Shown: positions 1 through 13,222 of the stretch, piece by piece | Layout: each line of letters begins with the position of its first letter | How positions within the stretch are numbered: position 1 is the stretch's first letter | NCBI GenBank assembly: GCA_050084515.1 | Contig: CM114271.1 | Span: forward strand, 33,666,001-33,730,000 | Reading direction: 5' to 3' | Length of the DNA stretch: 64,000 nucleotides | Origin: Blasia pusilla | Taxonomy: Eukaryota; Marchantiophyta; Marchantiopsida; Blasiales | Translations under genes and position numbers: made by a program | Notes under the pieces: generated by a model | Database searches by the model: none | Seen by the model: the letters and a program-made list of their open reading frames with translations, nothing else | What the model was told of the DNA's origin: nothing

Positions 1-3000
1 GTAGAGCTTGTGCATGCGTTTACACAAATCAAATGAGATTTCTCTGAATGGATGACAATTTAGTACAACTGCTGCAAACGAAACGGAAAGATATAACAGC
101 ACCGCCGTGGAATATGTACGATGAAATGAACGGGAAATCATCAATGGTCAATCCTATTGAGAAGACTAGTTCTTAGAAGGTGGGATTTAGATCTAATATT
201 GAGGATTCATATGGAAAAACCGCTCACGGCAAGAACATACCTCCGTTGGATTTTTGAAGGCGGATATACACCTGAATCTTCCGTTGGCACGCAGCAATTT
301 TTGCAGTGTGTAACAAACCCTCCGAGAGGAACTGCTCCGGTCAAGCTCCATTCCCTTCTGCATCCACAATTTTCCAAGAACGTAATCTGTCGCTGACGCT
401 CGTATTCATCCAGTCTAGGTATATACCCTATAGATGACGTCAATTGCAAGTATGTGGGAATTTCCAAGCGGGTGGTCCAAATTCTCGGAAGTATTTTGTT
501 AGTGATAAACATAGTTTGAGTTGGCGGGTACGAATCACATGGTAAGACGATCGAGACATACAGACCTAGAGCGATCCACAGAGTTCAATAGTGTGCGGTT
601 GGTAAATGTTTACAAGAGTATTTCTGCCGTACTGTTGCAATCTTGAGCACTTTTGACCATATGTGATCATGCACGAGCTGGTGTTGAACTTACCTTGTCA
701 GGTGGTTTGTATGTACAAGTATATGTCTATTTGAGTACACCATGTAGGTGTTGCAATTAAGTGAACATTCGAAAGCTGTCCAGGTCAGTTCAACCTACCC
801 TGTCAATAAAATTCCATGCGACACGTTGTGAACTCAGCAGGCTTTTCCATGCCTTCGATCAGTTTCGCGTAACCGCTTCTTTGTACTACAATCTCTCCTG
901 CACAGAATTTTGCTGGATCGATGAAGCATTGAAATTCAATTCATGTCAGTTGAAAATCCTCGTCTGGAGGTTGTACCTGCGTACGGATCCGTGGATCATG
1001 CTGGACAAGGTGCATGAAGAATGCAAACGTGCAGCAGGCAGCATCCTCGATTTCCTCCAAATATCACGCGACCTTCTCCTCGTGCAAGTTCATTATATGA
1101 TTTAGAGTAATCCAATTTTTATTTTGGTATCCAAATTTCGTAGTTTAGATCTTGCTAAATGTTCTGGGAATATTGTATGAAGCGTATTAAAGCACCTTAA
1201 CTCGAGCTGACACTCAGTGACAAGACTCACAAGAGTTGCAAGCTAGCTCAATTATTGTTGGTCGTGACTAAACTAGTTTGCAACCAAGAGAACAGAAGGA
1301 TCACATTTTGTCTCGGTGGACTAGCGAATTAAATGCTATGTGTTGTTGACAGCTCTATGATCTGTCTAAGCAGTGCTTCAAATGTGGGGAAAGAATGTCG
1401 AGGTAGCTATAGCAGTACCGATGGATATTGACTATGTAAGTCTCATGGCCGAGTTTTACAGTTGAACGAGTTCTCTAGTAATTATACCTCGAAACATCTG
1501 CGGCCCCTATTACTTAACTGAATCTGATCATCTGCAGCGTGGTTATTCGGAACTCAGATCTCAAGGACTCTTAACTTTCCGGAAAAATTAAACCTTGTCA
1601 TGAAGAAGAGGGATTGAATCTTGATGACTGATCGATTTGGGTTTTTCTTTGCAACGTGGCCATGGATGATTCCCTCTAAATTCGAAGGATCACGGTGGTC
1701 TTCACGATCTAAACTATGAAAGTAAATGGCGTCCTGTGCAAAATACACAATACCAGATCTGCAAGGATCGACACTGATTCTCCTCTATCCTTCAAGAACT
1801 CTCTTGCGTCTACAGAAATCTCCATTTCATCATTAGTTCGAGTGACGAGGTTGTGGTTCGCAGGTACTACGAGGTATAGACCTCGAGGTCATTGGTAATC
1901 AATAAACGTCTACCAAACTTTAGGCGTGCGAATTTCAGTTGCCATGAGGACCATCGATACATTTCCTGGAACCAATTCACAGTATCGCTTGGTCCATAAA
2001 GATTCGTACGAGAAATTTACGTTTATCAATATTTGTTCAAGCTCGAATAGCATAGTATAGCATAATATGTAAACTCGAGTTTCTGGAGTGAAGCGAATGG
2101 AGCAAGACTAAATCGATTCAACTCGACTTGCGAAAGTAGTCTAGCGTCTTCACCTACAACTCTATACTCAGGATGCAATCGTGAGGTTTGATTGAAATTT
2201 CAATGGACGTCCACCAACTTCTTTAAATAACAGTACGCACTGTACACAGATAGCTAGTCCTCACGTGTAAAAACCTGAGCTTCTCTACTTATAAAACTAG
2301 ACTATGATACCAATAGTATTGCGGTCTAAGTAGAACTTGCAAACTTGGCCTCTTATTAGGACTTCCAGCTAGCCGTAACCGTAGGGACCATGCATCAATA
2401 GCTTGTTAGTTTGATATGCTCAAAAACTTGAACATTCAATTTGTCAAAGTCACCAGGCAAATTTTTCGTTTGTTGTTGACCAGCGAAGAATGACAAAATT
2501 TTACGGTTTGCTTTTTTATTTGCCAATATCGATCCCATACAGGAAGATCCGCGACTACTTCTCCTATTCCAAGGCGTTTCAAATTCTGAGTGCAAAGTCG
2601 GTAGACTATGCACTCTACTGTTACAGTGAATGGAGATCGGTCTTCAAACAGGTACGAAACGCATGATGACTGAAGTCGCTCGAGCATGCACAGACCTTGG
2701 CGAATGTTGAGTGACTGTTGATGAAACAGTGCTAGTCCATTCAACCGTTTAATCTTCAATCGTCCTCCTCCCGATAGGGAGAACTGTTTGGTGAACGATC
2801 CTGCTTTTTAAGCCCCTGCGTTGGATTTCCGCACTGGTTCTGGTCTAGATAAGCTCCCATGGCCTCCTCAGCTCAGAGTTCAGAGCCTGTTAGATGCTCC
2901 GAATGTTCAGAACTGCCGCAGTTCCGACGATCGATCCCCTTCTCTGATCTTCTTTCTCCTTTTTTCAAGCTCAACTACTACTACTATACATTTGTCCGCC

Positions 3001-3070
3001 ACAGAGTTCTTCGGAAACTAAACGGATCTTGCAGCGTTCAAAAGTTAGGTCTAGTTGCCAAGAGCGATTA
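1..3070. other. Moderate-GC block, no gene resolved
   Basis: This block is visibly less AT-rich than the next 8 kb. It contains several medium open frames but none I recognise. The best are a plus-strand frame at 761-1105 (114 codons, starting on GTG, no domain seen) and minus-strand frames at 207-512 and 2436-2759. The frames are short and scattered over both strands, so exons of a broken or intron-rich gene, possibly continuing left of the window, are as likely as chance. I do not assign a product. Confidence 0.3.
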
Positions 3071-4128
3071 ATGGCTTACGTACTCACAAGTACTAACTAG
3101 TATATATAATATTAGTGGAGAACTCCTAATAGATAAGTCGTACTATTATTTCGCATTTGGAGCTCTTCCTATTTGCCAAGTGGTTCGGTTGTTACATTTA
3201 ATTTTGTTATATATGGGAAAAAGAGAAAATAAAAAATTAGTGCTATGTTAATTTTTTATCTTAAAATTCTCTTTAGACTTTTTTCATGTCTCCTTATAGT
3301 TTTCCTAAGTTTTCCTCCTATTCATAGTTTTGTAATCCTAAGAGAAATTTCCCTTCATTTTTTTCCAAGTGAACACTCCTACTGAAATTTTCCCAATCTT
3401 CCAAAAAAAATTATTATTATTGTTGTTAAATCAAGCTTGGTTGGACGGGAAATTCAAAATATTTTTTGGGAGAAAACTTAAGTTTTAGAGTCAAAAGAAT
3501 CACTTTTTTAAATGATGAGAGGTAGTATTGTGACAAGACTTTCTCTTCTGTTTTTTGAAAATAAGGGAATTTAAGTTATTTTTTTCATCCTCATAAATAT
3601 TCAGCCCAAAATGTGTGTATATTATTATTGGCATTAGGTTCTTGAATGCTTAACTCCAAAATTGGTAGTTCTCCACTTTTGGGCTTGCCATAAATATCCA
3701 ACTTAATCTTTTTCAAGTTAAGTCAAATTTTCTATCGTCAAACACATTTGGTCATATATATCCAATTGAGAATGTTTTCGTGACTGCAAATCTTTTATCA
3801 AACATAGCCCACCAATATTTTCCCATTGTGTTACGTTATTCTATTTCCATTCATCTAACCTAAATTACAAGTTACTTTGAATTCTTCTTACCATGATCCT
3901 TAACCATTGAAACCAGGGCATGCCTATAAGTTTCCAACTTATCTCCAAAGAGAGAAAAATGGAGTTTTCCAACATAAATTTTCTTGCTAGTTTTGATTGA
4001 AATAATATCTCTTTTCCCTTATCTCGATCAAAAACTGATTTCCCTTATTTTGAAAAACTATTCTCATCCTATCATCATTGTATTTTACTTCCTCATAGTC
4101 TTAAATTATTTTTCCTTCTCAACGAAGC
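3071..4128. other. AT-rich spacer
   Basis: Long A and T runs and no open frame of note. I see no gene, RNA or repeat structure here. A (TTA)n-like stretch sits near 3410-3425. Confidence 0.6.
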
Positions 4129-4527
4129 CAAGGTTGCACAAAAATAGCCTTGTCCGTCCATAAGACAAATGTGCCAAATGGATGCGTCTTTTGATTCTTT
4201 TTGTCACTAATGAAAGCTCGGAATGTGGAAAGAGGTGCGGGCTTGGATAAGGGGTGTGAGACAAGGACCAAATGGATGTGTGAGCTCGCACTCGCCTATG
4301 TCAAGCCCACATAGGGCCCGCCTAAGGGTCACGTTTGGGCAAGTTTGGGCTCAATATGGGCTAGAAAATGGATGGCAAGAACCGATAGTGGATTGCTAGG
4401 CCCAGGTGGGGGCAAGCCAAGCTCGTGTCTCCGTTGCAAGTGGGGTGGGCTCGTGCCTGATTGGATATGTTCGTCCTAGGGATAGACATAAGTCTGCATA
4501 CACAAACTTTACCTCTATGCAACCTTG
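4129..4527. mobile_element. Non-autonomous hAT element (MITE), copy 1
   Basis: The element starts CAAGGTTGCA and ends TGCAACCTTG, a perfect 10-bp terminal inverted repeat. It shares the subterminal motif GACATAAGTC and a GGGCCCGC-type interior with the other copies in the window (near 26.8, 31.7, 48.6 and 50.1 kb). The flanking 8-mers (aacgaagc and aaccaaat) match at five of eight positions, as expected for an old 8-bp target duplication. No transposase is encoded. Confidence 0.75.
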
Positions 4528-4798
4528 AACCAAATAGAGAAAATCATGGATGGAAAAGGCAAGGAAAAAGGAAAGTAAGATTTTTTTTTAAATCTCTAAA
4601 GAAATTCTAAAGGAGAAGTAATTTAAATTTGAAAAAAGAATTCGAAATAGCACTTAAAACTAATTTTCTTCATGATCCACATTTCCTTACACACAAATGA
4701 AATGTTCTAAAACATAAAACCCTATCCCCCAACAAAAACATAGATGTTCCCGTTTTTCCCTATTTGGAAAAAGAAGAAAATTTTCCATCGATCCTCTT

Positions 4799-5431
4799 TG
4801 TCGTGCGCATACGCATGGCTACACAACCCTTATTGCTGGTCACATCTACACACCACACAACACGGATCTTCCCTGACAAATAGGTAGATCCACACATAAA
4901 CAAGAAATACTCACGCATATACAACGAGACCCCACAAAAAAATCAGAGTACAAAAAAATACCTCACACGGCCTAAAACTCTACTCATGAATCTACATCGG
5001 AATGTCAAACGACTCGAACCACATCCACCCTCCGCTATGAGGGAATCCAGACGCTAGCACCCTAACTCTTATACACCCACAAACGTCTATGCAAGCGAGG
5101 TACTCTTAAGGCTCAACATGAGAAAGATGGCTTGAGAAAGCCATCTCTCTTACTCTTATACCCTTGGGAGGAGCCAAAAGGTTCTTCCCCCGAAAATAGC
5201 CCTCAGGTAACCTGCGTGCACAGGTTACCAGGTGACCATTGACTCAGTCAACGGGTCATTTGATGGACTAAAACCAAGATAGGGAAATTTCAATAAATGA
5301 TGTTCCCCACACAACAGACCTGATGCCAAGCTCATCCGACATCTTGGGACAAAGTTACACCTGGACAACTCGGTGACTCTCTATGTTGTCTACGCGATAG
5401 AACTCTATCTACGTCAAAATAAGATGTGACA
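4799..5431 (-). repeat. Probable solo LTR of a gypsy-like family
   Basis: The block begins TGTCGTGCGCATACGC and ends AAGATGTGACA, so it has TG...CA ends. A tctt sits on both sides, which could be a 4-bp target duplication. The first ~100 bp resemble the start of the LTR at 13223 and the fragment at 13849. The interior is only loosely similar, so this is a related rather than identical family. No internal retroelement sequence adjoins it. Reading the LTR start as TGTCACATC puts it on the minus strand. Confidence 0.55.
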
Positions 5432-6485
5432 TCTTCCCCTTGGTCTCATTGTAAACATGATTTAAGTCTGACCAACCACTAGTATATTTGCCACATACTA
5501 TTAGTTGGTTAGGATTCTTAATGAGCGACATAAGATGGAGCTAAAACATGAATCTTACAAATTTTTTGCAAAATGAAAGAAACTATAAGATTCCTAGTCT
5601 CCATATACTTTGTGTTAATATGAAGAAATTGTGGCATGCAAGGCTTCAGATACCTATCTCAAGGTCATCATATTACTAAAAATACAAGGTTCAACGTACA
5701 CTCACAAAATTTTGATTTCTTTCCTTGAAAAAAAAATCCAAAAACTTGATTAAATTTGGTGGATTTTTTGTGCTTTTTGCTTGGATTAGTTGCCGACGCC
5801 CTAGAAGTTCCCTTTGGCATTCTCCAAAAGATTTTTGTATCTCGCAAAGGCAATCCTCAATGCATGTCCATTGCCATCGATGCCCAACATCGACATGTAA
5901 CCATTGGCGGTTGTGATTTGTCTTCCTCATTCCTAAAAGTTGTTATCGACAGAGTTTGTTGTTTAGCGGCTCCCTACATACTTTGGGTAGAGTGAGATAG
6001 GTAAAGAAATTTATCAATGATATTGTATGTATGCATATATATTTTTTATGGGTTTGTGGTGTGGGCATCTTATATCCACACTTTCGACATCTTACATTAT
6101 CACTCAAGCATGTCTCACGCTTTCTTCAATGATCCTTGTTACTTTGAAACAAGTGATATTATTATTTTTGGACTCGTTATTGAAGGGAAATTAATTGAAT
6201 ATCTATGATATTATTCTCATATAATTCTTAAATGATGGTTGCATATGAGCAATAATCCTAAGAAAATAATTAAGAGGAAATTTGGTATTTTAGTGAGGTA
6301 ACATCAAAGAATCTTTAGATGAGGAAGATGGAATCTAGGAATTTGTAACCCAACCTATTGTCAACGTAGGGAAGGCTAGTGTTGGTAGGAGAAATTAGAA
6401 TGTGAAAAAATCACTAAAACACATAACAAATCTTGAAACTACAAAGTGGTCTAGTCTATTTTTTGATCTTCAATGAAATGTAAAC
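5432..6485. other. AT-rich spacer
   Basis: Overlapping short open frames exist on both strands at 5690-5995, with no recognisable domain and no agreement between strands. I treat the stretch as spacer or unrecognised repeat debris. Confidence 0.5.
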
Positions 6486-6529
6486 ATGGAGGAAACTTGA
6501 TGTATGAGAATACATCAAGTTTCCTCCAT
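6486..6529. repeat. Perfect 19-bp inverted repeat, 6-nt loop
   Basis: The arms at 6486-6504 and 6511-6529 are exact reverse complements separated by tgagaa. A transcript from either strand would fold into a short stable stem. No gene adjoins it and the stem is shorter than a typical plant microRNA precursor, so no function is claimed. Confidence 0.8.
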
Positions 6530-8430
6530 ATATCGTCATGCAAAGATCAACAATTCCTAATAATGCTACATAAATCACCTATGTAATATTAATATGACTC
6601 TTCCGACGTCTAAGTCAAGAGCATCAATCTAGGCTTCTCCTCATATCAGGATTGTTAAAGATAGTAAGGAATGCTAATGATCTTTCAATGATGGGAGAGA
6701 GAAATCTTATTAGCTTTTGATAATACGTTAACGTTAGGTTGGGAAGGTACCTTTTGCAATGTATTGAAGAAGAGCATTTTAGGAGATGGATGGAGTTTTA
6801 GGATATGCTAGTAGCTCAATTTCTTGACCTGATCACAAGGAAATTCTTTGAAAATTCAGATGTAGAATGGGAACAATATCTGGTTTTATTCCCCAAAAAT
6901 AAGTTTTTGGTTCAATCTAGGTTTTTGTCCAAGGATAATGTGAAACGTATGAGTGAGAATAGCATCCATTTTTTGGAGTGTATTGAAGCATTGGATGGGT
7001 GAATGTGAGACAATATTTTATTGTTGAGGGAGTTGGAGGTGTTGTGTTTAAGTACAAATTCTTGAGGCTAGCACTTGTGCAATGATGGAAGATTCTTTTT
7101 GATATGTTTCAAAGGTGTTCAAGGATTGTAGACATGGGAATGGAGACATAGTTGTGGATTAGGGTCAAGTGAGTCGAAGAGAAAGATGGTGCATGATGCA
7201 TGGTATAGGGAGCACGCATGTATCATTCATTTAGTTGTTGCTTTGCCTATTTTGAGTACTTCTATGGTAACCTTGGTTTTTCCTCTTTGGAATCATGGAA
7301 ATCTCAATTAAGAAGATTAGGCATTTAGATACACTTTCTAATTTGAAACTAAATAAAAATAAATTGGAATGATATAAATGAAAACACCCAAACTACTTTT
7401 AAATCTTTAAGAATTGATAATTATCCAAATAAAAATAGCGAAAACATTCATGAAAAAATCTAAAAGTAAAACTCCTAAAAAAATAGAGGGATTAGAAACA
7501 AATAATCTCTCCATCCCCTTCCCTACTCACACTTAAAACATGGTCAAAAATAAAATTTTTATAACTAGAAATGGTTTAGACTTGAAGTTAAAATAAATAA
7601 TATGATTAGATTAACAAAGATGAAAATTTTAATCATAAGAAATATAAAATGATAACTTTCTATATTTATTATAATCCATGACTTGAGAAATCATACTTAT
7701 CTTAGGTTTCTAGTAATTTTTTTAGTTGAAATTTCCCTACACTAATGTAATGGATGGGTTATCTCTTACATTATTCGTTTTGAAATAAAATTAAAACCCC
7801 TTTAGAAAAGGAGATCTTTATTTTTCATTTTGACCAACAAGATGGTCGTGAGATGAAACTTGGTGTACTTGTTAATGGGGGTGTATTTAAACTCGCTAAA
7901 TTTTTTCAATCAAAATGTAAGTCAAACCAAAGCCCCAAAAATCAAAATATAGCGTTAGACCTGCATAATAAGGACAACGATTTGGACAGAAGTGGTGAAT
8001 TAGATCATTTATGGGTCTCATGACATTTTAAGCTCATGATTTGAAATGAGAATGTAAGGTCGCTATTACTCATGGAATTGTAGAAAATTTGTCAATATCT
8101 CCTTATGCTTGGTGTCTTTGACCTTTCTTGGGTTAAATGTACGTGAAAACCATGTTGGATGTTGGTCTAGGATACAAACAAAGTATATGAGAATGAGAAC
8201 TTAAGTTCACACCTACTTTTTAGCTTGACGACTAGGAATGCACATGCATTGCACAAGTGTCACATTCGGAAAATATTGAGAAATTTTAAGGAGAAGAAAA
8301 CCCAACCAAGCTAGTCGAATACTAATCACAAGTGGTGGAGATAAAATAAGAATTTAAGATGACAAAAACGTGCAAAGAATCCAAAATATGTTAACAGAAC
8401 TTGAGATCACAAGGCATAGTCAAGAGCTCA
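6530..8430. other. AT-rich spacer with one unassigned frame
   Basis: An open frame at 6805-7002 (plus, 65 codons) has protein-like amino acid use and looks like the middle of a decayed coding sequence. Flanking stops break it on both sides and no domain is recognisable. Otherwise I see only AT-rich sequence. Confidence 0.4.
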
Positions 8431-8438
8431 TCTTATCT

Positions 8439-8790
8439 AAGCTCAAGATCTCATTTGAGTTTCAGCAAATTGGGCCACATTAATTAGAACTTAAGATCAC
8501 ATTTGAGTTGCAACAAATCCAATGTATCAATTAGAATTAATCTAAGCTCAAGATCTCATTTGAGTTTGAGGCCATCAATCTAAGCTCAAGATCTCATGTG
8601 AGTTACAGCAAATTTGGGCACATTAATTAGAACTTAAGATCACATTGCAACAAATCCAATATATCAATTAGAATTAGCCTCACATTTTAGTTGTAGCATA
8701 TTGAGGGCCATCAATCATACTAACAAAAATAAAGATCATATTTAAGTTGCAACGAATTGAGGATCATCAATGAGAGCTTAATATGACATT
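8439..8790. repeat. Degenerate repeat array (aagctcaagatctcat unit)
   Basis: The unit aagctcaagatctcat recurs at 8439, 8543 and 8582. It is followed by related segments containing acattaattagaactt and gatcacat. Copies differ by internal insertions, so the array is a mosaic with periods near 40 and 100 bp. It is noncoding. Confidence 0.7.
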
Positions 8791-8941
8791 TCTCTATGAG
8801 TAATAATACAAGAATATCCCCATAAAATCAGCTCAAAGTTTAGATGAAATTGATCCGGTGTAAATACTTTAATATATTGTCCAATTGATAAGGAAGAAAT
8901 GCTCCTATAGTAACTGGGGCTTGTCTTAAAGAACAATGGTG

Positions 8942-9080
8942 TTCAAAATTGAATTGGAACTTAAGTCCTTAAAGTACAACAAAGGGTCATAATTGAATTG
9001 GAACTTAAGTTTGTGAAGTACAATGGGCCCGGGTCAAAATTGAATTGGAACTTAAGATCCAAGAGTACACTATGGGGGCG
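8942..9080. repeat. Three-copy ~45-bp tandem repeat
   Basis: The core aattgaattggaacttaag recurs near 8947, 8991 and 9037, a spacing of 44-46 bp. Each copy is followed by an A-rich 'agtacaa/agtacac' segment. Confidence 0.75.
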
Positions 9081-9499
9081 AAGATTGCTCTGATCTATAA
9101 GAGACCGAATCAAACTAACATAAAAAAAAATGGGAGTCAACATCAGCTATGTGAATTCTACTTGAAATGATTTTTTCAAAGATACCTTCACCCTATTAAA
9201 TCCCTTCTGATTTACTTGTTTACAGGCCTTGTCAATGGAGCTCAAATCCACACCCCATTCCTCCTTCTGCTTCTTGACGACTTTAAGGTGATGCTTCTGA
9301 AGGTTATGTTACTTATGTAGCTTGTAGTTATTGGAGTAGGAATGTGTTGTATCAAGACCGCAAATATGTGTCCAATCCTCTTCATCTCTCTACTAGACAC
9401 TCATACTGACGAAGTCAAAATTGGTATCCACACATGAGCGTGAATGTCGTGTAAACACTAACACAAACGCCTGAGAGTAGGAACTCTCAAATTTCAACT

Positions 9500-10013
9500 C
9501 AAGATGACATAGTTGCACAAGATGAAAAATGAAAAGACCTTCTTTTCATTGAAGGTTTAATTGTTCGCGTCCAAAAATGACTTTTGGTAACAACTCCATT
9601 TTACTTGAAATTTTGCAAGGATGCTAGATGCACTATGGGGACCATGTGTGCCAAATATCAGCTCAAGATGACGTACTTGGACAAGATGAAAAAAAAAAAA
9701 AAAATTTCATTGAATGTTGAATGGGTTGGGTCCAAATATGAGTTAGTAATATGTGAGCTTTTGGTCACAAGTCCATTTTGGTTGAAACTTTGCAAGTGAG
9801 CTACATGCACCTTTGGGAACATGTGTACCAAATGTCATTTCAAGATGACATAGTTGCACAAGATGAAAAATGAAAAGATCTTCTTTCCATTAAAGGTTTG
9901 AGGACGCGAGTTCAAAAAATGAGTTAGCAATTTTTGAGCTTTTGGTCACAAATCCATTTTGCAGAAAAATTTTCAAAAGAGCTACATGCACAATGTGGAT
10001 CATGTGTACTAAA
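9500..10013. repeat. Three-copy ~170-bp tandem repeat
   Basis: The unit begins caagatgacatagttg and recurs at 9500, 9664 and 9841. Each copy carries 'gagcttttggtcacaa...tccatttt' or its variant and ends with a 'catgtgt' segment. A poly-A run interrupts copy 2. The spacing of 164-177 bp falls in the range common for plant satellites, but only three copies are present here. Confidence 0.75.
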
Positions 10014-11090
10014 ATTTTAAAATTATATTTATAATTTAAGATAATATTTAATTTCAAGATTTAAGTATAATTTCTGCTTTTTAAAATCTTAAAAAGAATA
10101 AAAAAATATTCTAAATAAGATCCATCTCCCCTAAATAATTTCACTATTCCACAAAACGTTCAAATAATAACTATTCTTCCTCTTCCACTCTTCCAACCAA
10201 AATAAAATTCATTAACTAAATTCTTAATTAATTTTAATTAAAAAAAATCATTTGCCTCTTTCCATTCAAATTCATTTTCCTTTCCCAAAATATCAGATGT
10301 GAATTAATACACTTATTTAAAAAAATCTAATTATTCATTTCAAATTTTAAATATAATTTATATTTTCTAAAATCCTACAAGTGTAACTACATTTCACTCT
10401 TCTCAGTAATTACACTCCTCGATTCAAATTTAAATGATATCCTAGTCCCATAAGTAATTTTATCCTTCCATAAAATTCAAACAAAATCTATTCCTTCTCC
10501 ATGAAAATTTAATTTTCCTTTCCATTAAGTATGAATCAAGGCACAACTTATTTATTTATTTTATTTATCACAAATTTTCTAGTTCAGTAATATTTATATT
10601 CATCTATTATAATATTAAATAATTAATTAAATGATAAGTAAATTTTGATTTCTATTCCAGTTAAAATATGTTGCCTATTTTGTCCTATTATGTCAGTATC
10701 TCATCGTATTATAGATATGGGGTTTCCAATTATCATATACATTTACAAAATATGAAATAATTTTTTTTTGAAAATATGAATTCATAATTTTCAAATAATT
10801 TTTAATATTGTAATGATTAAATCATTCCCCTGGTTCTACTTTTCACTTTAATATAGGCCCATTGGGAAAAATTTCAAAATACACTTCTTGGATATTTATT
10901 ATTTTTTATAAAATAATTAATAAGAACTCCATATATCAGGTATAAGTAAAAATATTTTTAAAATATGTACTTTTTTTAAATAAAATAAATAAATTTATAT
11001 CGAATAAACCTTTCAATCATCATACCTTCTACCTTACCCAAGGACTTATAACCCTAGAGATTTTGATGATGGTTTAGCACAAGTTATTGA
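10014..11090. other. Very AT-rich spacer
   Basis: Dominated by A/T runs. I see no open frame or repeat structure that I can support. Confidence 0.6.
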
Positions 11091-11117
11091 GTTGGGTTGA
11101 GGGCGTCCCTAACTTCC

Positions 11118-11593
11118 ATGGATTCAACCCCGAGCAAAGAAGAAGTTTTCAGACTCTCGATTTTGGAGATCTATGGCTATTCCATGGATGAGGTCTCCTC
11201 GATCGTACATGTCAATGATGTGGACCAGCCACGCTTGCATAGCCCGATCAATCCTCTTATGACAAGGGATTTCTGCGTGAAGCACCCATCTATGTTCACT
11301 TTAGGGTTAAAGTTTGATCGGAGGCTACGATGTCCCAAACTGAAAGTGAAATTGTCTTGCTCTTGGGTTTTCTTGCAATACGTAGGTGGTGCATTACTAT
11401 CAGGACCGTGGAAAGATATGCCGAAAAGGTCATAGAGTCTTCTGACCAAGCTTATCTACAAGTTGGACACTTTTGAGATAGTAGCATGGCCTTTTGAAGA
11501 CAATATGGATGCCAATAACAAGCTTTACATGTGCGTGTCACGTAGCAAATCATGCATTTGGGACAGTTGTTTGCCACGAGGGGCCCTCCTTTA
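11118..11593 (+). pseudogene. Unassigned coding remnant with one in-frame stop
   Basis: From ATG at 11118 the frame runs 106 codons to TAG at 11433. The same frame then stays open for another ~50 codons to 11593. Amino acid use is protein-like and the GC content is above the neighbours. I recognise no domain. It could be a retroelement fragment or a broken host gene. Confidence 0.35.
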
Positions 11594-11749
11594 GTCTTTT
11601 AAATTTATTAATATATCATGAATAGATTCTTGTATACCTGTTATTGTAGAATATTCATGTTATTGGGATTGCCTTCATCCAATCCGAAAGATCTTGCACT
11701 TGTGTGCTCTGATTGAGAGGTGTTGGGGCCAACATCAAAGAGGCATGAT

Positions 11750-12900
11750 ACACAACTACTTGATATGTTGAAATAAGATCATATCAACCTCCTTCACGAG
11801 ACGACCCTCAAGTAGAGTCGTCTCGGGGGTGAGTTCTCCCACGTTACCCTTTGCTCTCCATCGTAGCAGTTCATCCACCTCTTGCTCTCGTCTTCCCATG
11901 ATGTGTTGATATGCCTTCCTCCATTGCTCAGTGTGGTCAACCATTATAGCACTTTGCCTTCTATGGAGGTCATCTCTAGCAATAGATTCATTCACAAGCC
12001 TCTCTATCTCTCTCTTAGTTTGTCGTGCTCCTTAGATAGTTGTTCATAATTCCCCTTCAAAACGTTGAATTCCGCAGCCAAATCAAAATTGCGTTGGGAA
12101 TTTGTTATTCAACTCTCCAACTGTTATTCGCTATTATTTGGAGCACTCTCCCCACGAAACGTTCGAGGAAGAGCACCGCTATTTACAAGGCGATAAGAAC
12201 TCTCCCTGGGTCCATCTAAGCTCATATTATGACCTACATTGAGGTTATTCAAAACATCTCATCTATCCTTCGTTCCCATCTGCACTCGCCCTTCATCTCC
12301 ACTCTTGTCATGTATCTCTTCTTCAAGAGGGTGATTTGTTTTGTGTCCATCAAAGGAAGATAGTATGCCTCTAAGGCTTCTTGACAATCCACCTTGCTGA
12401 TAATGGCCTCATGACGATCATGGTGATGAAGCTTCCCCTCTTGGTCGTTTAGACTTTGGTGGTGGGATTATACTATCTTCTTATCTGGGTCTCTTATCTC
12501 TTCTCGAAGACCCCTCATCTACATCGCCATACTAAACCTCCATATCCTTCCTCAACTCCGCGACTTTGAGCTAAAAAAATACCTTGCTCACTAACTTCCT
12601 ATTTCTCTTGGGGTGGGGGGGGGGATCTTCATAATTTGGGACCATTGAATAAAGCCCAATCTTTTGTCCACTCATCTTCTTCCACTTTCATTGCAAATTC
12701 TCCAATCGTATGCTCTAGCCACTTCAACCGCGACTTCTTGAACTCTCCTTTTAGAACTTGTGGATCAATGGCGCTATCTAAGTGCGCCTTTACTTTATTT
12801 TCTGTGATGAATTGTGAGACCATCTTCTTGTCTCCATGTATCAAGGGGTTCTTCCTCTCTTTCGTCATCCTCATTGTCGTGAGGACGACGATCTTCATGA
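11750..12900 (-). pseudogene. Unassigned, possibly gag-like, coding remnant
   Basis: Two minus-strand frames, 12629-12898 (89 codons) and 11756-11995 (79 codons), are rich in Glu, Lys, Arg and Trp, as gag or coiled-coil proteins often are. They lie just downstream, on the same strand, of the LTR at 13223-13846. A retroelement whose 5' LTR is that LTR and whose gag is decayed would explain the arrangement. No zinc knuckle or pol motif is visible, so the assignment is inference. Confidence 0.35.
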
Positions 12901-13222
12901 GATGGCAACTCTATTTTTTCTTTTATCAAAATATAAAAAGAAAGGATCATTTAGAAATGATTCTAGTAATAGTGACACGATGACACAAGATACATCTATG
13001 GATCAACCAAGCTTCATCATTTACAAAAATTCAAAATAACACATTCATCTTTTTCAATCAAGTCTTCCATTTCTCATGAAAAATATCCAATACTCAAACG
13101 GATTTACAATCACACTACCACAGTTACTGGCCTTAATCGCAAATATACATCATGTACATCTAATATTTTCGCATTTGCTATGATATATGCAATAAGATAC
13201 TCTAGGCTTTTACGATCAGAGA

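Noticed and set aside
1-3070. Organelle DNA insertion
   Set aside because: Composition differs from the neighbours, but no organelle gene or intron motif could be recognised, so it is left unassigned.
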